DNA of 64,000 nt from positions 92,164,435 through 92,228,434 of the forward strand of contig CM043958.1 of assembly GCA_014529385.2 (NCBI GenBank). Direction: 5' to 3'. Within the stretch, counting starts at the first letter, position 1; each line of letters starts with the position of its first letter. The notes below the pieces were generated by a model. It was not told the origin of the DNA. It did not search any database and saw only the letters and a program-made list of their open reading frames with translations. Below are positions 1 to 10,232 of the stretch, one piece after another. A program made the position numbers and the translations under genes. Origin of the DNA: Adiantum capillus-veneris. Taxonomy: Eukaryota > Streptophyta > Polypodiopsida > Polypodiales > Pteridaceae.

Positions 1-1054
1 GCAAACTGACAGACACCAACACACTATCATAAATCAGGAAAATTTCTGAACATCAAATACTCTCACATAAAATTTCATTAGATTAAAAAATGATGATATA
101 ATTGCTTCACCAATCTTCTTCAAAATCTTGGTGTTACACACCGGTTTGCAACAATTTACTCTCCTATGTGGGCAACATTTTTTCGTAGAAGCTTTATTCC
201 TTTGGGCACAAGAGGGTTTGTCATATCTTTTCAAAAGTTGTCAATTGCAGAGAAAGTAAGATTTGTAGATATCTTGCATGTTGAATCTGTCTTCTCAGCT
301 CTTTGGTTTACGACGAGATTGCCGTAAGTTAGTTCGGGTAACTCTATCCCCAGCATATGCAAAATAACACACGATCTCTCTTAATATGTGGTGGTAACTG
401 CGAGGGTTCGTCCTCTGCTAGTAAATATAGAAATTCTCTCCACAAATAGAAGTCCAGCAATGCAGCTAACTTTAAAGGTTATCTCTAGTCCCATCCCAAC
501 ACATGGGTCTTCCTAGTGCCCTCAAATATCCAATTGTCATAACCCACATTTGTTAGAGGTCAAGTCAAGCATTAATGGTTACAAAAGCTCTCATTTTTAT
601 CTGAAACTAAGAAAAACCATAGGTAACATGGGATGTATCCCGAACAGCTGGGACAGGGAATAGGGGACAGGGCTTAGAGAGGAATCCAGTCTCCACAACA
701 GGTTTCTAAACAAAGGGACAATGGTCGGACAAGGGGAGCAGGAGGACAATGGGGACGAGAAGCCCAAAAATGGGTGTTCCATGTTACTATGAGAAACACT
801 CTCACCTAGCCGACTCTTTTGCCCCATCCAAATGTCAAGAATTTTTGCATGAAAAGATAGTGGAGCTATCCAAGCTTTTTGTTGCCAACAAGGTCTCAGG
901 TCTTAGAAAAGGTTGCCTTCTGATATATACATAGGCCCTCCTAGAAATAATGCATAGGCCCTCCTACTGCTCCCACAAATCTAGTGGTTATAATCCAGAT
1001 TCCAGATTTTGTCAAAGTCGACAATGCAGAAGCGTAGAGTTAGGAAGAGAATGC

Positions 1055-1095
<41 letters not shown>

Positions 1096-1400
1096 TTTAA
1101 CGTCTATTAGAGGCTGAAATCGGTCTATGAGACAAATCAAAGTACATGAGGTGGGTGTCCTCTATGTATCCGTAAAGGATAAAAGGTACAAAAGTAAAAT
1201 GTAGTGTCCTATGTAATGGCTGTGGGAGGAGGGGGGTTACACAAGGGTGGAGCTCTAAATCTAGGGGAAAGATGCAGTCCTAAATGTTGGGGTAAATACA
1301 AGCATGAAAAATGCTATCATATCTCTAGCTCCATCCAATCCCATAATCAGGGTGTAAAACAAAATGCATGGGTGGGTAGAGTGTGAACAGTCTGCATAAG
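1..1400. other. Unassigned sequence
   Basis: No recognisable coding domain or repeat family was found here apart from the (GA)n tract at 1056-1092. Short open frames exist on both strands (for example 749-934 plus) but have no motif or codon pattern that I recognise. The right end grades into the LINE remnant that starts near 1400. Confidence 0.5.
1056..1092. repeat. (GA)n microsatellite
   Basis: An uninterrupted run of about 18 GA dinucleotides. It is one of about ten such GA/CT tracts in the first 13 kb. Confidence 0.95.
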
Positions 1401-1639
1401 ATGGCGGCTGGATCTGCAAAAGCCCGGATGTGTCTCTCCACCAGAGATCTGTAGCAGTGCTCCTGGATCTATCATCTCCTGAATCAATCTGATGTAGTTG
1501 AGGTACCCTATGTCCATAAGTAAGTGGGCGTCTGCGAGCTCAAACCTCCTCGGCCTGCTGTAGAGTCACCCTTCTCTGAGTGGTTGGGGGTGGTATTGTT
1601 GTGGCCCTCTGGAAACAATCTGTGAGTTGCGCCTAGCGC

Positions 1640-2345
1640 TCGTCTCTCACAACTGATGATCTACGGAGGAGGGAGTCCCGATGCTACTATGCCTCCAAAA
1701 GGAAGTGTAGTTGTCGCAGGTCTCTAGACTCAAAGATCTGATGTAGAGTGGGTTGTCCTGTGAACAAGGTCGGGTATCCACCTCTAATCTCCTCATATGC
1801 TCTACATCTACATACATAGTGCTCCTCGCTCTCAATTCTGTTGTGCAAAGGCGACATATCCTCTTTGCTCTGGGAACATGTGCAGCCCTCCTTTCCTGAA
1901 TCTCTAGTTGGTGTGAGGATACTCTGAGCTTTCAAACGGCAGTCCGTGCTCTATGTGGCATGTAGACATCCATGTACCTCGGTCTCTGGATGAAACCATC
2001 TGCTAGAATGGTCAGGAAGTGGTCTCTGTAGTACTGCCTCTTTGTGGGGAGAGGCTTTCTGGGTGTGATCCATGTCTCCCGAATATATAGCTGCCAAAGA
2101 TCTTTTCTGAGAACTCTAATATCTATTCCTCTCATTGTGTGAGAGGCGTGTGTGGGGGAGAATCGGGGTCATACTGGCAAGGGGGCGGGTCCGTGATGTC
2201 TACGCCATGGGATGTAAACCACTCTATGATTTGTGAGTACCATGCTCTCGTGTCCCCCTCCTGATGCAGTTGTATCGATGTCGCAAAAGCCCTGTGTTGA
2301 GTCTGTCTGGTGGGAGCTCTTGCATACGTTGGATGAAGCAAACTG
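1640..2345 (-). pseudogene. LINE C-terminal region with Cys/His tail (pseudogene)
   Basis: Overlapping short frames on the minus strand encode the part of a LINE ORF2 after the RT domain. The clearest block is at 1690-1935: a CSQ..C-type cluster, then ESEEHYVCRCRAYEEIRG, then a tail ending RQLHFLLEA. The plus-strand LINE copy has the equivalent ESEENFVCRYKAYTDIRG near 18145, so this is a conserved part of the family's ORF2. In LINEs this Cys/His motif is thought to bind nucleic acid. Several frame breaks show that it is dead. Confidence 0.75.
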
Positions 2346-2640
2346 TTTGAAATAGGGCCTTTACCAGCATTGATGGCGCAGCTAGCTCTGCTCTAATAAT
2401 GTCATGTGGTTTGTTGTGGAGCAAAAGAGAAATCATAATGATCTGTGGGAGCTCTATCTGTGTCCATAGGGATGTTGATAACCCTGGTGCCCATACTGCG
2501 GAAGCATACATCATGGCAGGTGTGACTAAAATGTCAAAAAGCCACCCTTGGTGCGGGGCTCCTAGAAGTGGGCCTGGTGGCATCTGCGCTCTAAAGTGGC
2601 TAGCGCTGCATATCCTCGTGTAAGCTGGCCTCTGGCTGCC
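2224..2640 (-). pseudogene. LINE RT thumb/connection fragment (pseudogene)
   Basis: The minus frame from 2583 reads DILVTPAMMYASAVWAPG, the usual LINE 'TPvllYasevWg' block just after the RT catalytic core. A GYAALATLERRCHQA-like stretch lies directly upstream, in 2585-2640. The plus copy at 13700-13900 repeats both blocks. The frame continues to VCFIQRMQELPPDRLNTG before decaying. This would form part of the ORF2 reverse transcriptase used in target-primed reverse transcription. It is separated from its palm domain by the 2645-3600 insert. Confidence 0.8.
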
Positions 2641-2644
2641 TGAG

Positions 2645-3600
2645 TCATGGAAAATGTTAGGTGCAACGTAAGTGTCTAAGGATTTAGCTCGGATCTAGTA
2701 CTCCGCACAAACACAAGGGGCACTTTACTTCAAATGAAAGAGCTGAACTGAATTGAATGAAAGAGAGAGACACGCGAGAGAGAGAGAGAGAGAGAGAGGA
2801 GACGACACCGAATGTCAGGTTCCAAACCCTCAAAGGCTCCATGTTGCAAGAGCAAGTACTTTCTTTATTCTTGTGCTGATACAATGCTGAGATGCTGATA
2901 CTAATGGGTACTGATGCTGCGTACTATTGAGATACTGAAGGGTACTGCGGGTAGAGCGGGGTTCTGTGGTACTGCAGGTACTGAAGGTACTGATGGGTAC
3001 TAAAGTAGTGATGGGTACTGAGAGATACTGCGGGGTGCTGAGGTACTGAGGGATATTGCGGGTAGGGTACTGTGAGGTACTAATGGGTTCTATGTCGACG
3101 ATCGCTATGGCTGAATGCCGGAAATGCTAGCGATGTCGATAGCTAGAATCTGCAACCATGACAAGGCTAGGGCTGAATGCTATCACCGAGGATGACGACG
3201 GGCTGAAATCTGCTGGCGATCAGAGGCTGCATCGCTGGCTGTTCTGAGCTGAAAACGCTGGTGCTAAAGGCTGAAAACACTGGCTGTTCTGGCTTTGCAA
3301 ACGCTGAGCTTCTTCTTCTGCTGCCTCTTCTGCTTCTCCTAGCACCCAAAGGCATGCATAACTAGGTGGAAAAGGCTGGGTCGAGCAGCAGGTCGAGCAG
3401 CATCTGGCTCAAACCCACGACCTCATAAAAATGCTACAAGTCACTTATTAATTAAGTGTGCCTTTAAGAGGCAGTTCACACGCGGTAAATTGCCTATGTG
3501 CTGAAATGCGGTACTGTGCAAGAGAGGGTATGCAACTAATGACCGGCCTGGCATGCACGTCCTGCTAGAGGCTCACAAAGGTGCCAAGCTAGGTCCTAAT
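2645..3600. other. Segment interrupting the LINE RT
   Basis: The LINE reading frame stops near 2645 and resumes near 3660, with a short FS[VM]T-coding overlap at the two edges that could be a degenerate target duplication. In between are a (GA)n tract (2775-2799) and a degenerate tandem array of GGTACTG-like units (about 2905-3085), followed by a stretch rich in GCTG motifs (3160-3330). No coding domain was recognised. It could be an inserted non-autonomous element or an arranged satellite; no terminal repeats were found. Confidence 0.5.
2905..3085. repeat. Degenerate GGTACTGA-type tandem repeat
   Basis: About 15 imperfect copies of an 8-20 bp unit built on GGTACTG occur in a row (gggtactgatg, gaggtactga and similar). 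Spacing is irregular, so this is a decayed minisatellite. It lies entirely inside the segment that interrupts the LINE. Confidence 0.8.
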
Positions 3601-4900
3601 CTAATGACTCATGCTAGACTGTAGCAGAAGCATGTCCACGTAGCGCAAGTGAAGTGCACACGTGACAGAAAATCTGCCCATGGTGCTAGTAAAAGTCACC
3701 CCCAAATATACATATAAATCGACCACCTCTACCTGTCCACCTGCTGCGGTAAGCACTGCCCTACTCCCAGAGGTATGGAAGATCATGACCTTGGTCTTGC
3801 CAAGGTTCACTGTGAGCCCTTTGTATATGCACAAATCATCCAAAGCTGACTGTATAGATTCATAAGAGGAGCGAAGATTGCAAATGCAAAATGTAATTGG
3901 AGCTTATATTCTTCAACATGTTTTGATTATATATAATGCTGCTTTAGGTGGCTCTGTAGTCCCTCCTGTGTCTCAAAAACTAGAATGATGTCATCAGCAT
4001 AAAGCATAACATGGACTGGTATACCTTCCAAGTCTCATCCCGTCCTACTCATAGGATGTAATATGATATCTCATCGATGTAGAGACCAAAAAGAGTCGGG
4101 GAGAGGGGCATCCTTACTTCACACCAATGGTGCTAGCAATGGGATCCGATAGTCCACCTGGGCATCGCACTCTGCCTGTGACCTGTGCATATAGGGAATG
4201 AATGGCCCATGTCATCTCAGATGGTATCTGTAGCTCCTGAAGGCACTAAAAGAGTCTCTCTCTGGGGACAGTATCAAAGGCCTTGCGAAAATCCACAAAG
4301 CAACAGTAGAGCCTCCTCTTCAGTGCTTTCGCTCCGTCGATCAGATAGCGAAGCATGAAGATGTGGTCGATAGTCGAGAAGGTGCGTCTGAAGACCGCCT
4401 GTCCTAGTGCACGTAGCCCCAATGGCTCAACATATGTGCTAAGCTCTGCCTCAAGAACTGGCCCATATAGTTTGGCCAACGTGTGGCCAATTATGATAGT
4501 CTTGTGCTTTCGCTTCGTCGATCAGATAGCGAAGCACGAAGATGTGGTTGATAGTCAAGAAGGTTCTAAAGACCGTCTATCCTAGTGCACGTAGCCCCGA
4601 TGCCTCAGCATATGTGCTAAGCTCTGCCTGAAGAACTGCCCCATATAGTTTGGCCAACGTGTGGCCAATCATAATAGTCTGTCTTGTAGTTCCCTAGATC
4701 CAAGGTGTCGCCAGATTTGTGGATAGGCACAATGGTGTGCATAGTCCACTCCTTTGGTAGTCCCTCAACCAGAGTGCTGTTGAAGAGAAGTCTATCAGGG
4801 GGGAGAGAGTGTCTGCTGCATAGATCAGGAGCTCAGTCTGTAGCCCGGTATGATCTGCTGAGCAACCATGTTGTAGACTTCGAATAGCCCTCTTCATCAT
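3601..4900 (-). pseudogene. LINE reverse transcriptase palm (pseudogene)
   Basis: Minus-strand fragments show RT blocks in order. Near 4694-4900 is a GCSADHTGLQTELL-like stretch (block 2, 'aaGpDgi..e'). At 4246-4330 is CCFVDFRKAFDTVPRERLF, the first catalytic-aspartate block of LINE RTs. At 3995-4020 the minus strand encodes a VHVMLYADDIILV-like stretch, the ADD catalytic box. At 3700-3843 is LGKTKVMIF...YLGVTF, the post-catalytic block. These are expected of an ORF2 RT that copies LINE RNA at a nicked target. Stops, frameshifts and a 180-bp internal duplication (4324-4682) disable it. Confidence 0.85.
4324..4682. repeat. 180-bp tandem duplication inside LINE RT
   Basis: Copy 1 (4324-4503) and copy 2 (4504-4682) both start TGCTTTCGCT and run through to ...GTGGCCAAT.AT.ATAGTCT with scattered substitutions and small indels. 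The junction is direct, so it is a head-to-tail duplication of RT coding sequence. Divergence between copies shows that it is not recent. Confidence 0.9.
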
Positions 4901-5154
4901 ACTAGAAGAAAGTCGAGGTGGTGGGTCGAGGATCAGATGGCTCTGGGATCAGTGGTTGTCCAAGTATCTAATATAGGCTCTCGGCATAGTCATGCGATAT
5001 ATGAGGGTCCTCCGGGGGGGGTGGGGAGTGTCTCTCTGAGAATCCTCCATGTTGTGGCACAATCTGTACTCGTGAGGAGGTGGTATAGCTCAAGCTCCTG
5101 CACCTCCTCGAAGGCCCTCCGTTTGCGGCGTGTGATGGCCTTCATGTGTAATCT

Positions 5155-5615
5155 TGCCATTTCACAAGATCCTGATAAATCAGCAATCCATTGTGACTAG
5201 AAAACTTGCTCCTATAACCAACATATTGTGTGCACAAGAGGTACAAACCCCCTCTCGCCATAAAGCACGGATTGTGAGATGGTTGAAATATTTCCTAGTC
5301 AGGTTAGAATTCCCCTCCTCTAGAAATCCAATACCATCTCGGAAAGTATGTGTGGGTAGAAGTAAAGTAGTAGGGTTCACGGGCTTAAGACCATCCCGCA
5401 TCAAGCCAGTTCAGGTAATGTTTCCCAACATAGCCTTCCATACCAGATGTTGAACAAAAATTCTGCCATTTCACAAGATTCAGATGAATCAACAATCCTG
5501 TGTGACTAGAAAACCTGCTCCTATAACCAACATACTATCTGCACAAGAGATACAAACCCCCTCTCGCTACAAAGCACACATTGTGAGATGGTCGAAATAT
5601 CTCCTTGTCACTATC
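5155..5615. repeat. Direct repeat pair, ~150 bp, spaced ~310 bp
   Basis: The block at 5155-5305 (starting tgccatttcacaagat) recurs at 5463-5615 with about 85-90% identity by eye. The 5306-5462 spacer contains the rest of a minus-strand open frame (5180-5404, 74 codons) that I do not recognise. The repeat may be a partial tandem duplication of an unidentified element. Confidence 0.8.
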
Positions 5616-6084
5616 ATCAATCCAATTGTTCCACTTAACCCTAGTTCATTCTGCATGACTCCTATAGGGCACCTTAGCCAAGAGCACTGTACATATTTCT
5701 CTTAGCTTGTACAGCTCCCTAAGAACAGGATGACTGGAGCATCCTTAAGGCCCATCAGTTTCCATTAATACATCCCTTTTTGAGCGAGAGAGACAGAGAG
5801 CCTTCTTAGAATTTAAGACAAAAAATCCATAAAATAATTCGCAATGTTCTATGCATACTAGGATCGAAATAGCATTCAACCTTTGTAGAAGGCCTTTCTA
5901 CGTTGAAAAAAACACATACTTCGCGAAGTGGCATTTATCCTTACACTCAATCCTTTCAACATGATACCAACAGTCTGCCCAAGCTTAGCTACTTATTCCT
6001 CTTAACAAGACAAGGGTTAAGCATTTACAGGAGTCTTTATCAGCCAGAAATAAAATGAGCTGTGTGGTAGAAAGTATGTAATAC
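5616..6084. other. Unassigned sequence
   Basis: No recognised coding domain. If the exon at 6085-6255 is real, this stretch would be its downstream intron on the minus strand. Confidence 0.4.
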
Positions 6085-6255
6085 CGTGTAGATGGCTCGT
6101 GAGGAGCGAACGAGACCCTGCTCAGCGGTGATGGAGAACTCAAGAGGATTGGCAGAGGCACTGTCATGAGCAGATGAAGAGGCAATAGCGTAGGAGACTG
6201 CTGAGAATGTTGTGATGAGGGCAAGACGACGCGGCCTCATCCATCTCCCCGCCAT
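6085..6255 (-). CDS. Candidate first coding exon, product uncertain
   Basis: A clean 57-codon minus-strand frame starts MAGRWMRPRRLALITTF and ends at a GT dinucleotide (exon end CACG, intron GTATTAC) in phase 0. The N-terminus is rich in Arg, Ala, Ser and Thr and lacks acidic residues at first, which resembles a mitochondrial or plastid targeting peptide. It ends EQGLVRSSRAIYT, which recalls the region before the kinase-like domain of some AarF/ABC1-type proteins; that resemblance is weak. A (GA)n tract lies 150 bp upstream, as often seen in plant 5' UTRs. No further exons were identified, so it could be an orphan exon or chance. Confidence 0.3.
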
Positions 6256-6407
6256 TTCGACTGCATACGTTCGACTTTCTCGAAATTTTGGAAGCTAACG
6301 GTACTTTCCTATTAATTCACAGCAACAAATACATGAGCTGAAGTGAAAGGACCCATTTACAGATTAAACAAGGCCGTCACTAAGTTGCCAACGGTGGCAC
6401 TGCCTGT

Positions 6408-6435
6408 GAGAGAGAGAGAGAGAGAGAGAGAGAGG
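6408..6435. repeat. (GA)n microsatellite
   Basis: About 14 GA units, lying upstream of the candidate exon at 6085-6255 on its strand. Confidence 0.95.
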
Positions 6436-6518
6436 CCTTCCACAACAAAGGCAAAAGGAGTAAAAAATACCGATGAAAGCAGTGAGATGCATGCGTAGTA
6501 GTTCACCTCCCACTTACT

Positions 6519-6662
6519 TTCCCTTCTTCATACCCTTTTTGGAAAATATATTGTGAAACACAAATGCCAAATTGAAGATCATAGCACCCATAAAACCTGT
6601 GAATAGCATGCTCATGAACATTTCATTCTCGGGTGAAAACATGAAGTCATTTGCCCCTAATA
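6519..6662 (-). other. Short open frame with one hydrophobic segment
   Basis: A 47-codon minus frame encodes MFSPENEMFMSMLFTG followed by a hydrophobic run (MGAMIFNLAFVF) and a lysine-rich end (KKGMKKGK, then stop). An AG precedes it near 6665, so it could be a last exon. It directly follows the decayed PPR fragment. I do not recognise the protein. Confidence 0.2.
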
Positions 6663-7065
6663 ACTGCTTGAGTGATGCCACAAGCCTTCAGATGCAAGTG
6701 TAGGAGAAACGTCCTCCTTTTGCATACATTCAAAAAAGCCCTCCCTTTGTATAGCCTTGTAACATTCTAGAGCATCCTTGCCGCGACGTACCCAATCTAT
6801 GCATACCTTAAAATGAGCACCGACAGGAGATGACATCACGAACCGAAAGCGTACAAAGGACTTCATGTGGTTTCTTAAGGGCACCGAATTTGGCATACAT
6901 GCTGACTATTGTGTTTTGTTATAAGCAACAAATTTCCTCAAATATCCCACGTTTTATAGTTTGAGCATGTAAAATAGCCCCTTTGTGCAAATCCTTATTC
7001 TTGATACACGTTTTCAATGACAACGCAAATGAAAAGGTCAGTGCTTTCAAGTCATTGAGTTGTTG
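6660..7065 (-). pseudogene. Pentatricopeptide repeat (PPR) protein fragment
   Basis: On the minus strand the translation reads SLKTCIKNKDLHKGAILHAQ..KRGIFEE, then after a stop NTIVSMYAKFGALKKPHEVL, then SVRDVISC. This is the standard order of plant PLS-class PPR repeats, which bind organellar RNA for editing or processing. A further DALECYKAIQREGF segment matches the next repeat. There are at least three in-frame stops or shifts within 400 bp, and no start codon or targeting peptide remains. The Lys-rich KTCIKNKDLHKG wording resembles PPR families expanded in ferns and other non-seed plants (inference). It is surely a relic. Confidence 0.75.
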
Positions 7066-7116
7066 GCATTCTCTACCATTCTTTTCTGGTTTTATAAAAA
7101 AGCTGGTCGTCGACAT

Positions 7117-7824
7117 TGGTAATCACCTTGCCATGAGCTCTAAAAGAGGCCAAGAATGGTCAAAAATGGCAAACAACCCCAGCATCCATTTGAAACAAGA
7201 CATGACCATTGAGAATTCCGTTGAGTACCAGTACAAACAAATCGTGGAGGTACATCAACAATTTACTGATGCTCCCCATGCCGTTTCCCTGTTATTCAAT
7301 TAATCCCATGTTTGCAACATCAACAAAAAAGCAGCAGAAAGACTTAAAGGATTTCTTTGCAACTGTTATGTTGATGGATGTGTGGGTGATATCAATCTGC
7401 AGATGATCAGATGCCACAAGTGCCATGGGTGCTTCCTGATGATGACCCTTATCTGTCACTCGGTGAGGGCATTGGTGAGCGAGGTCATAGGGGATGCGTA
7501 GCAATCAAGGAGCATAAAGCCATGAATCCATGCAAGGTAATTCCTTTACAGGGTGGCTGGTTACATCGTGGGGGAATCGCATGCATAGCATAGCCCAGGC
7601 AACCTTGATCTGCAAATTCATGACTCCTTGAAGTTGTCCATAGCTCCCCAAGCTCATTTCTACGTGCTTAATAGTAGCAATCCAACATCTATTTTTGTAT
7701 TTTGAATTAAACAATCTTTTTCAAATTGAGTTAAATTTCTTGAAGCTACAACACTGTTTGAAGTAGGAGCAGTAGCGTATAAGCAGAACAATACTTTTAA
7801 AAAAAAACGCATTTTTGATACACA

Positions 7825-7877
<53 letters not shown>

Positions 7878-8070
7878 GGGGATGGACATGGTGACTGCTA
7901 CCTTGCCCTGCACATCCCAACTCATGCAGCTGCACGCCTCCCATACCTCCCTTTTTGAACCAACAAGAAGAGATTTTATCACGTCTTCAAGACACTCAGG
8001 TAATTAGGATGGGCTCGGGGTAGCTAGGGTTCGAGTCTCTGAATGCTCGCCATGGCCGAAGAAGAAAAGC
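7117..8070. other. Unassigned sequence with a compound microsatellite
   Basis: No coding domain was recognised on either strand. The only clear structure is the (CA)n(GA)n tract at 7819-7876. Open frames crossing that tract are repeats of Ser-Leu or Cys-Val and are not genes. Confidence 0.5.
7819..7876. repeat. (CA)n(GA)n compound microsatellite
   Basis: About 11 CA units followed directly by about 17 GA units. Confidence 0.95.
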
Positions 8071-8074
8071 TTAC

Positions 8075-8761
8075 ACAGACATGTCTCCACATGCCCACCT
8101 ATTGTTGCTGCTGCGGAGACCACATCCATAGCAGATGCGGCGGTCACACCTTCCGTTGTCAAAGTTCAAACAGCTACGTGAGCAGACTGGCACTGGTATG
8201 ATGAATTGCAAGCGCGCTCTTGAAACAAATGATGGGGATTTCGATGAGGCAAGAGAGTTCCTAATTCGCAAGAAAGGACTTGCAGGCAGCGCATAGAAGA
8301 ACGCCACCCATATCACTGCAGAGGCCGCATTGGCAGCTACATTTATGATAATAGAATTGGTGTTCTCATTAAGGTAAATTGCAAAGCTGACTTTGTCACA
8401 CGCGGGGAAATCTTTCAGCAGCTTGTAGATGACCTTGCTATGCAGCTGGTCGCATGCCAGCAAGTGCGATTTGTGTCTGTAGAGGACATCCCTCAAGAGT
8501 TCATCAACAAAGAAATGGAAATTGAGATGCAGAAGGAAGATTTGCTGAAGAAACTTGAGGCCATCAGGTCTAAGATTGTTGATGGGCGAGCTTGCGTTGC
8601 TTGAGGAGGCCTACATCAAGGACCTCATAAAGCAAACGGTGGCCACCATTAGAGAGAACATCAAGGTTCTGAGATTCGAGCGCTTCGTTCTTGGGGAGGG
8701 TCTTGAGAAGAGGAGCCATGACTTTGCAGACCAACAAGTCGAGCTGATTAGGTCCTTCTGA
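8075..8761 (+). pseudogene. Organellar elongation factor Ts, processed pseudogene
   Basis: EF-Ts is the guanine-nucleotide exchange factor that recycles EF-Tu in organelle translation. The signature [19 protein letters not shown] is at about 8160-8218, followed by [13 protein letters not shown] and a stop. Then come [36 protein letters not shown] and [20 protein letters not shown], then [14 protein letters not shown] and [13 protein letters not shown] before the terminal stop at 8759-8761. The Ala/Thr-rich stretch before the signature resembles the linker before the EF-Ts domain of plant plastid EF-Ts. The domain is continuous without introns and has at least two frameshifts, a stop and small deletions, consistent with a retrocopied cDNA. 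Confidence 0.88.
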
Positions 8762-8975
8762 ACATTTTAAGAGTTCATCCTTTTGTATACTAAAAGTGTA
8801 ATATCTCAGACCGAGGCCGGGAATAGTAGGGTAGTCGGAGCTCATATTGTATGGAAGCTTTATAACATATGGTTGTGCACTTGTGCTGCCCCTTTACAAT
8901 TGCGCTGGTAGCGGTATCCTTGTTTGTGTCACAGATTTGTTGAAGTAGTTTTATCAGTGAATCGATCTGCCTTCT

Positions 8976-8997
8976 AGAGAGAGAGAGAGAGAGAGAG
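8976..8997. repeat. (GA)n microsatellite
   Basis: About 11 GA units. Confidence 0.95.
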
Positions 8998-9111
8998 GGA
9001 GGATGAATGAGTACCTGCAAACAGCGTACACTGTCTACGTCAAACAAGACCTACAAAAAAAAAAAAAAATTAACGATTAGAAACAAACCACACAGAGAAG
9101 AAAACACAACA

Positions 9112-9113
<2 letters not shown>

Positions 9114-9151
<38 letters not shown>
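9114..9151. repeat. (GA)n microsatellite
   Basis: About 19 GA units, preceded by an A13 run and an AC-rich stretch. Confidence 0.95.
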
Positions 9152-9153
<2 letters not shown>

Positions 9154-9502
9154 CCATGTAGGGCCTTTTGCGCTGCTGCTGTTGCCAAAGTGCCAGCTTG
9201 CTTGCTCCCTTCTTGCTCTCGTCTTTGCGCTAGCAAAGGTTTTTTCAAGCAACACTATTTTTATTACGGAGCATCGGAGGATCATAATTTGAAAAAAAAG
9301 ACTTAAAAAAGCCTAAAAAAGAGCCTTAAAAATGTGTACATCATTTTGATAGGCTCCACCCCTATATCACTACCTGCAAGCAGGCAGTGCCAACAAGTAA
9401 GGCACGCTTCACCGAGGCCTCCCATACGTTAGGATTTTTGGTATGGAGTGATCTAACCATTAGCAATAATAACCACCAATTTGGCCAGCTGTCGAAGACT
9501 GG

Positions 9503-9549
<47 letters not shown>
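9503..9549. repeat. (CT)n microsatellite
   Basis: About 23 CT units in unit 1 of the duplicated segment. Confidence 0.95.
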
Positions 9550-9551
<2 letters not shown>

Positions 9552-9620
9552 ACAGTGCCCCCTTTGACGTCGGACTGCAAGCCTCCCATACATTAGGATT
9601 CTTGTTATGGAGTGATCTAA

Positions 9621-9646
9621 GGCTAGGTTCACAATGAGCGGCGGCA
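9621..9646 (+). repeat. PIF/Harbinger left terminal inverted repeat
   Basis: GGCTAGGTTCACAATGAGCG... pairs with the reverse complement of 12908-12933, with about six mismatches in 26 positions. Confidence 0.85.
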
Positions 9647-9775
9647 CTGCTCGCACGTTCACTGGCAGCGAATCAGCCCGTGGCACGTCAGCGGGCGTGT
9701 TCATAGTGGGTAGCGGCAGTGCTGCATAATCCCTGCCAATGCATGGAACAAACCCGGGACTTGTCTTCCGACACA

Positions 9776-9795
9776 CCCCCCCCCCCCCCCCCCCC
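9776..9795 (+). repeat. Poly(C) run
   Basis: About 20 C residues in the Harbinger 5' region. A second C10 run is near 9881-9890. Confidence 0.95.
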
Positions 9796-10232
9796 AAAGC
9801 TCTTCCACCCTCCATGTGCTAGCTCCCCAACGTTCCTTTCCCAAGCTCCTTTTCCAAAATAAACAAACCTTCCCCATATCCCCCCCCCCCCTCTTTATCC
9901 CTTATAAAATGGGTCATTACCTTCTATTGTGAGCCCTGTCACGTCAACACAGAGATCAAGGCCATGCTCTTTTACATTTGAGGGGCTCTTCAAGCATAGT
10001 GGGTTATCTCAAATTTTAAGCTTATTTGACATGCTCTATTTTCATATTAAGCTTGTTTGATATGCTCTATGGTGTACCAACATTCTTGTAGGGTTGAAGC
10101 GTCAAGCGGCCAACGGCGGTGAAAATCGACACATCAAGGTCGCATTGACTTATGCGATTCACACTTTTATGCATTGATTGAAAATTTTTGTTCACATCTT
10201 TAACAATATATTTTTTTTGCGGTGTAGGTACC

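Larger units (their letters stand above)
1400..5130 (-). mobile_element. LINE (non-LTR retrotransposon) remnant, copy 1
   Basis: Read on the minus strand this is a decayed LINE in the usual order: reverse transcriptase palm (about 4900-3601), RT thumb and connection (about 2640-2224), and a C-terminal Cys/His-rich tail (about 2130-1640). The frame is broken many times. An unrelated-looking segment of about 0.95 kb (2645-3600) separates the two RT parts. A second copy of the same family is at 13690-18617 on the plus strand and shares the GYAAL-type thumb motif and the ESEE..VCR..AY..IRG tail. The 5' end was not identified and no target site duplication could be defined. Family assignment is from motifs only; the clade was not determined. 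Confidence 0.85.
8762..9410. other. Unassigned sequence with microsatellites
   Basis: Contains (GA)n at 8976-8997 and 9114-9151 and an A-rich run at 9055-9069. No poly(A) tail can be confidently tied to the EF-Ts retrocopy. No genes seen. Confidence 0.5.

Noticed and set aside
34-934. Small ORFs 34-234, 597-827 and 749-934
   Set aside because: Short, no motif, overlapping on both strands; nothing supports coding.
9051-9596. Ser-Leu or Arg-Glu repeat proteins on both strands
   Set aside because: They are translations of (GA/CT)n microsatellites, as at 12933-13312 and 7660-7982.
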